From Spongospora subterranea (Eukaryota; Endomyxa; Phytomyxea; Plasmodiophorida; Plasmodiophoridae): a DNA stretch of 11,010 bases. A program made the translations under genes and the position numbers. The stretch lies in NCBI GenBank assembly GCA_900404475.1, contig OUQQ01000552.1, positions 9,574 through 20,583 of the forward strand, read 5' to 3'. The notes under the pieces were generated by a model that did not search any database, was not told the DNA's origin, and was given only the letters and a program-made list of their open reading frames with translations. Positions 7,001-11,010 of this stretch are shown in pieces (positions within the stretch are counted from its first letter, which is position 1; each line of letters opens with the position of its first letter).

Positions 7001-9020
7001 TCTCAAAATCATTTGTAATTGACCGCAGGCACGTTTTCAGGCGATGAAGAACCACAAATCGACTCACAGCCTCTCACTGCTCCGACTTCCGGTAGATTAT
7101 GTTTTAATACAGAGCCCAAGCAGACCGCGTCCAAGGTGAGCCATGGCAGGGGTCGTCCTGTTGTGCTCGCGTCATCAGAAAATATAATGGAATGCGGGTC
7201 GGCTAATGATGAAGACATTCCTTCTCCTAGTAAGCTAAGGTGCTTGTTTTTGGCCTCCCAGGAGTTTCAACGAGATTTTTTGTAGAATATCGCAAAACCG
7301 CCTTGGGCCCCGGCAAGCGTATACGAGAGTTCGATAACAGAATTTTAGCTAAAGAATGGGGGGAGCACGATGACGATGATTCATATGATGAAAGCGAGGA
7401 TTCTGAGGATGCTGATTATATCCCCATTGGTTGTTTATAACTCTGAATCGATTGTTTTACGGTTTCATTTCAGCCCTATTGTCCCGTGGTTTACTGTGTA
7501 CCATTTTTCTGACGATTTTTTTCAAGCCATTCGATATGCATTGGTGTGTAAACAAGTTCTTCGTTTTAGTTTCTTTGTTGTTTCGGTGCACGTTGGCTGT
7601 GTAGTTAACACTGTTTTCAGATCTAGCCGAATTGAGTGCCCGATATTTGAAACTTACGTTGGAACGGGTGAAACAACAAAAACGTTATTCGACTTCCAAT
7701 AACAACCAGGTAGATGATGCCGACATCGAGCGCTGTGTCGCCAATATTGCCGATGAAGAACTGACAAAACGTCGAATACAACGTGAGAATTTCGCCCAGA
7801 TGGAAATTATTGGACAATTTAACCTCGGGTAATGATATCTATCATCAGACTCATGCGCCGTTTTTATTTCGGGAAAACTCAGCAGCCCATATTCCTCTTT
7901 TGTTTCGCTCATTACCAGTTGGGTTTCTCACAAACTTGGGATAGTCTCATTGTCCTATTTTGTTTCAAATTTGCGTTTCAGTATTGTCCAAAGGCCTTCG
8001 TATCCAATTTTGGGTTTGACATATATAGGTTCATTGTAGTACGATTTCGTGATGACCTATTCATAATCGATCAGCACGCCTCCAACGAAAAGTTCAACTA
8101 TGAGACGCTGATCCGCACGTCGAAATTTTCTCGCCAACGATTAATATCGTAACGACTCACTGATTTCTGGATAGTTTGTGAACTGATTTGTTGACTGTTT
8201 AGACCAATGGTTCTCAAAGTTGATGCTAGTACTGAGATAATTGGTAAATACATGTTCAACCAGATGCCATCATATATTGGCGCGTTATCATGTTGAACAA
8301 CTAATCAGTTTTTCTGTTGCGCCGAAGTTCTTATTTCCGAGTGTTTATTTGTGCTCACTTTTTTAGTAATTGACAATATTGACGTCTTCCGGAGGAATGG
8401 ATTCGAAATCGAAGTAGGTCAGCGCTGTCTGACTCCGATGCCTGCTGATTCCTTTTGCGAACGCAGGTTGATGATGATGCCGAACCCTGCCAGCGTCTTC
8501 GGCTCATTGCGGTACCACAGCTGCAGAACGTATCATTTAGTGCCGATGGTAATGCGGTTTCGGTCGGGTGGCGCATTCTCTAACAGCAATCGCAGATATT
8601 GTTGAGCTGGCGTCACGTATCGTATCGGATCGTGAAGCTACGCTGTCCTGCGCTATTCCAAAGCTTGCTGCAGCGCTAGCGTCACGCGCCTGTCGCATGA
8701 GCTCAGTCACTTGAATCACTGGTTCTCGATAGTGTTGCACTGACAGAATATATGATAGGTATAATGATTGGCGATCATCTTAGCAAAACACAAATGTCGC
8801 AGGTGCGATAATTCCACTTGGCTGGTCATCTGGTAGGGGTTTCTAACCCAGTCGTTTTACTGTTTAGGTTGTCCGAGAATTATCGACATTACAACAGCCC
8901 TGGAATTGTCCCCATGGGTAACTTGAAGTGTGATTCATTTATCGTTTACCTGAAGTGACTATCACCTATAGCCGCCCAACGATGCGCCATCTATTTGATT
9001 TGGTGAATTGCAAAAAATAG
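4057..9020 (+). CDS. PMS2: PMS2-type MutL DNA mismatch repair endonuclease
   Basis: Pairs with MLH1 (MutL-alpha) in the nucleus and nicks the error-bearing strand. 26 exons: 4057-4136, 4188-4213, 4341-4449, 4508-4616, 4678-4795, 4846-5103, 5276-5504, 5708-5888, 5942-6004, 6054-6131, 6183-6269, 6318-6389, 6447-6542, 6599-6845, 6907-6978, 7029-7229, 7286-7429, 7621-7828, 8029-8148, 8203-8243, 8367-8413, 8467-8548, 8596-8700, 8759-8802, 8868-8917, 8972-9020. The total is 2,916 nt, in frame, 971 residues (human 862). ATPase motifs: [12 protein letters not shown] (catalytic Glu27, Mg-binding Asn31), DDGKGI (56-61), FGFRGEAL (90-97); transducer [27 protein letters not shown]. Linker about 350-730 is acidic and low-complexity. 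C-terminal: [10 protein letters not shown], endonuclease [12 protein letters not shown] (about 807-818, fitting DQHA-X2-E-X4-E), ASRACR and CPHGRP metal sites. Uncertain edges: start of exon 7 (5276 or 5300) and end of exon 12 (6368 or 6389). Confidence 0.93.
5104..5275 (+). other. long T-rich intron 6 of PMS2
   Basis: It begins GTCTAG after QIQL and ends at GATACTGAG (5275); ending at ATTCCAG (5299) is equally phase-consistent and would make it 196 nt. It is T-rich, with TTTCAAATTT (5190-5199), CGTTT and TATTGTC in order. The choice changes eight residues between the transducer's [11 protein letters not shown] and the conserved [11 protein letters not shown]. Confidence 0.6.
5505..5707 (+). 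other. long intron 7 of PMS2 (203 nt)
   Basis: GTATTA donor at 5505 and AATCAAG acceptor at 5707 join SFRSAIT to [24 protein letters not shown] in correct phase, matching the family's order YPFVVLN...DINVTPDKR. The reading frame continues open into the intron for over 20 codons, which can mislead gene callers. Confidence 0.75.
7430..7620 (+). other. long intron 17 of PMS2 (191 nt)
   Basis: It lies between the acidic stretch ending DADYIPI and the exon starting [20 protein letters not shown]. It starts GTTGTT, ends CTGTTTTCAG, and is T-rich. TTTGTTGTTTCGGT (7574-7587) differs by one base from 5521-5534 in intron 7. Confidence 0.7.
7829..8028 (+). other. long intron 18 of PMS2 (200 nt)
   Basis: It interrupts the conserved IGQFNLGF motif after its first glycine codon bases. 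Donor GTAATG at 7829 and acceptor ATATATAG at 8028 restore [20 protein letters not shown]. It holds TTTCAAATTT (7963-7972) followed by CGTTT and TATTGTC, as in intron 6. A decoy TTTCAG ends at 7981. Confidence 0.85.
8701..8758 (+). other. probable GC-AG intron in PMS2
   Basis: The family reads SRACR-x-S-[VI]-MIG. Here CGC ATG A is followed by GCTCAG, and the frame resumes after GATAG at 8758 as GT ATA ATG ATT GGC, giving [17 protein letters not shown] with no residue gained or lost. The nearest GT donors give a stop (GTCACT at 8710-8711 region is phase 0) or delete the RMS residues (GT at 8692). The donor is therefore best read as GC, although its match to the usual GCAAGT is weak. Confidence 0.6.
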
Positions 9021-9707
9021 AAAGAGTTGTACTCATCGGCCTCGTACAATATTTGATGCAATCATCTTCAGAGATACACAACCTAAATTATTTTTTATTT
9101 TACGGTCCTCATCATTTTCTAGTCCCTTTCATTAGCAATTAGAAGGCAACAGATTTGGCGGATTTTCAAAAGTGTCGGGGATTTGTTAATCAACGTCTCA
9201 CAAAATAGCATAATTATACTCATCCGATTATAACGCTGCATTGCGTCAACTGCGGCACGATGGCCCAAAATACCTTCACTGCAACTATCATGAGAAATGT
9301 CGGTAGCGACATATCAGACTGCCTTTTCAGGGAGGTCAAAAGACTGCCGCAATCATATAAATGGTTTTGAGCACGACTAATCGCGGAATGAAAACGACAG
9401 CACCATAGCAGGGTGGTTGGCATTAACAGATACACATCTATGATTGCACCCTTGTCAGCGTCTCCTCACAACAAATGTTGCTTTAATCTCAGTTCTTGAA
9501 CAAGTTTTCAAGATGCCAGCACGGCATACCAATCACGTTCGTTGTGACCTCGTTCTAGCATTGGCCGTTTGGTTTTTGATGGGTTGGCTCTACAGTTGAT
9601 TGTATTGTTGCGGTGTTGATCATGTTGATGATCATGAGTTGTGTACAACATTGGTGATATCGCGCAGTTTCCCCATCATCATCCAGCTGTTGTTCACCAA
9701 TTACCAA
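9021..9707. other. intergenic region PMS2 to CAF-1 p60
   Basis: Nearly 690 bases hold the PMS2 3' UTR and the CAF-1 p60 promoter. I see no RNA gene. Open frames are short; the only one worth listing is the two-exon candidate at 9260-9499. Two GATCATG copies (9618-9624, 9630-9636) form a 12-bp imperfect tandem about 70-90 bases before the CAF-1 p60 start. Confidence 0.5.
9260..9499 (+). CDS. doubtful 64-residue two-exon gene candidate
   Basis: ATG at 9260 opens MAQNTFTATIMRNVGSDIS and runs to a GTTTTG donor at 9364. A 45-nt intron with a GACTAATC branch-like site ends CATAG at 9408. Exon 2 (9409-9499) continues in phase to TGA. The splice is inferred only from phase and signals, and I recognise no family. 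It might equally be non-coding spacer or a 5' leader region of the CAF-1 p60 transcript. Confidence 0.2.
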
Positions 9708-11010
9708 ATGATTGTCAAGACTCATGAGGTGTTTTGGCATGAACGGGATGGGAAGAACCAGCCCATCTTCAGTGTAGATGTCAGTTGGTCCGGTCGTATC
9801 GCTACCGCCGGTGCCGATGGCGCTGTTCGTATCTGGGCGATGAATGCCGACCTTACGACAAACCCATCCGGCGCGAATTCGACTGATCCAAAAAACACAG
9901 ATGAAAATCGCAGTTTGCCAGACTCGCCTTCGCAACGCTGCGTTCGCCAGTTGGCTTGTTTACATCGTCATACCCAACCTGTTAACCAAGTTCGATTCAG
10001 TCCGGGCACCCCAGAATTAATCGCGTCCGTTTCTGATGGTCGGTTCTCTTGAAAATGAGTTGTATTTACCGTATTCATTGTTTGCTAAGTTGTCAATATA
10101 AGCGGGGCGTCTTTTGTTGCTAATCAGTGGTTATTCAGATACGTTGATATATGTATGGAAGAGGTCAGAGTCGGACGAGCCGATCAAACCCACTTTCGGC
10201 AGCAATGATGAGGGGTGTGAGGATAGCGAATCGTGGATTATATGGCGTACATTACGCGGGCATGTTTCAGATGTCACGTCCTTGTCGTGGTCACCAAAAT
10301 CAACTCATCTTGTATCTGGGGAAATCCAGCATCGAATCATGATCTGGTAACATTTTCGTTTTTTCATCTCGCAATCTTCATTCACTGGTTGCAACCATTC
10401 TTTTGTATTTTGTAATTTGTAGTGTCTGGTTCCTCAGTCGTTTACCGTCTAATTATTAACGAACAGCACAGGGATGTTAATACTGGTCAAGCGTTAGCAA
10501 CATTGCCAGGTCATTCCAAATTTGTGAAGGGCGTCGCATGGGATCCGCTTGGTGAATTTATCCTATCACAGAGCTGCGACAAGACCTGTATGCTGTACAG
10601 GATTCTGGATCTTGACAGGAAAAACCAAGATGTTTGCGAACTCTCACAAACTTTGAAATCATGGCGTATGCCTATTCCAGACCATCAGGGCGCTGTTGTT
10701 TTCAAAACATCGGATTTGTTTGGCGATGATACAGTTTTATCATATTTCCGGCGCGGTTCGTGGTCTCCAGATGGAACATATTTTGTAACGCCCACTGGCG
10801 TATACCAAAACTCGGCATGCACATTCGTTTGGCATCGAAAATACCTAGAAAGGTCAGTATGGTATGGCGATTATTTCCCCCGAAATGTTCACCATCTGTT
10901 GCAGGCCGTTATATATTTTACCAACAGTGTCAAATCCTACGGTCGCGGTATCCTTCTGCCCTATATTGTTTAGGCTACATGGGGGTAAATGCATGTTGCA
11001 GTTTGTTGCA
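9708..11010 (+). CDS. CHAF1B: CAF-1 WD40 subunit p60 (CHAF1B/Cac2), 5' part
   Basis: This is the middle subunit of chromatin assembly factor 1, a nuclear histone H3-H4 chaperone acting with PCNA behind replication forks. The start ATG 9708 gives MIVKTHEVFWH, close to the family's start (human MKVITCEIAWH). Exons are 9708-10038, 10139-10346, 10472-10852 and 10905 to the edge; introns are 100, 125 and 52 nt, all GT-AG and phase-consistent, giving 342 residues so far. WD40 blades in order: FSVDVSWSGRIATAGADGAVRIW; HTQPVNQVRFSP with SVSDDTLIYVW; LRGHVSDVTSLSWSP with HRIMIWDV; LPGHSKFVKGVAWDPLG with SQSCDKT; then FRRGSWSPDGTYFVTPTG and WHRKYLERP, a CAF-1 p60 hallmark segment; and the start of a sixth (NPTVAVSFCPILFRL). 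The gene is cut by the window end, so the last blade and any C-terminal tail are unseen. HIRA is the nearest alternative, but the FFRR-type segment favours p60. Confidence 0.92.

Noticed and set aside
7230..7261. A 32-nt intron (ending CCCAG at 7261) instead of the 56-nt one in PMS2
   Set aside because: Phase-consistent, but shorter than every other intron in the gene. The TTTTTTGTAG acceptor at 7285 is preferred.
8252..8298. Inverted pair TGTTCAAC/GTTGAACA in PMS2 intron 20
   Set aside because: 8-bp arms with a loop of about 30 bases inside an intron; likely chance.
9220..9435. 71-codon minus-strand frame in the spacer
   Set aside because: It starts with a non-ATG codon and has a composition unlike a protein of a known type. 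No splice signals support it.
9555..9935. 126-codon minus-strand frame
   Set aside because: It is antisense to the first exon of CAF-1 p60, whose WD40 match is strong.
1..11010. CRISPR arrays, tRNA or rRNA genes, insertion sequences, retroelement domains
   Set aside because: I found no regularly spaced repeats, cloverleaf or transposase/reverse transcriptase motif on either strand.

Overview
This is nuclear DNA from a compact-genome eukaryote. The clearest gene is cut into 26 exons by short introns, mostly 47-65 nt, which nearly all begin GT and end AG. The products belong to eukaryote-only families. I see no bacterial or organellar signature. I cannot name the organism. The intron sizes, gene spacing of a few hundred bases and a lectin receptor with a SEA-like stalk would fit a protist such as a stramenopile, but that is inference.

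Layout, left to right. Positions 1-713, minus strand: weakly resolved exons. The last one, running off the left edge, resembles the start of an eIF4E-2/4EHP-type cap-binding domain; a possible small unknown gene lies at 294-713. Positions 714-993: AT-rich spacer. Positions 994-3571, minus strand: a membrane protein with an N-terminal hydrophobic segment, a concanavalin-like region, a SUEL-type (galactose-binding) lectin domain, a SEA-like stalk, a second membrane helix and a cytoplasmic tail. This gene contains a 3-N assembly gap flanked by a 160-bp duplication that looks like an unmerged contig overlap. Collapsing it restores a single frame. Positions 3572-4056: divergent promoter region with three GATAGG motifs. 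Positions 4057-9020, plus strand: a complete PMS2-type MutL homologue, about 971 residues over 26 exons, with the ATPase, endonuclease and C-terminal metal-site motifs all intact. Positions 9021-9707: intergenic, with one doubtful 64-residue gene candidate. Positions 9708-11010, plus strand: the first four exons of the WD40 subunit of chromatin assembly factor 1 (CAF-1 p60/CHAF1B/Cac2), cut by the right edge.

PMS2 and CAF-1 p60 both act behind the replication fork (mismatch removal and nucleosome deposition), so their tandem order is notable, but adjacency alone does not show co-regulation. The most unusual features are the four T-rich introns of about 190-203 nt in PMS2, two of which share sequence blocks, a probable GC-AG intron at the PMS2 metal-binding motif, and the domain combination of the lectin receptor.
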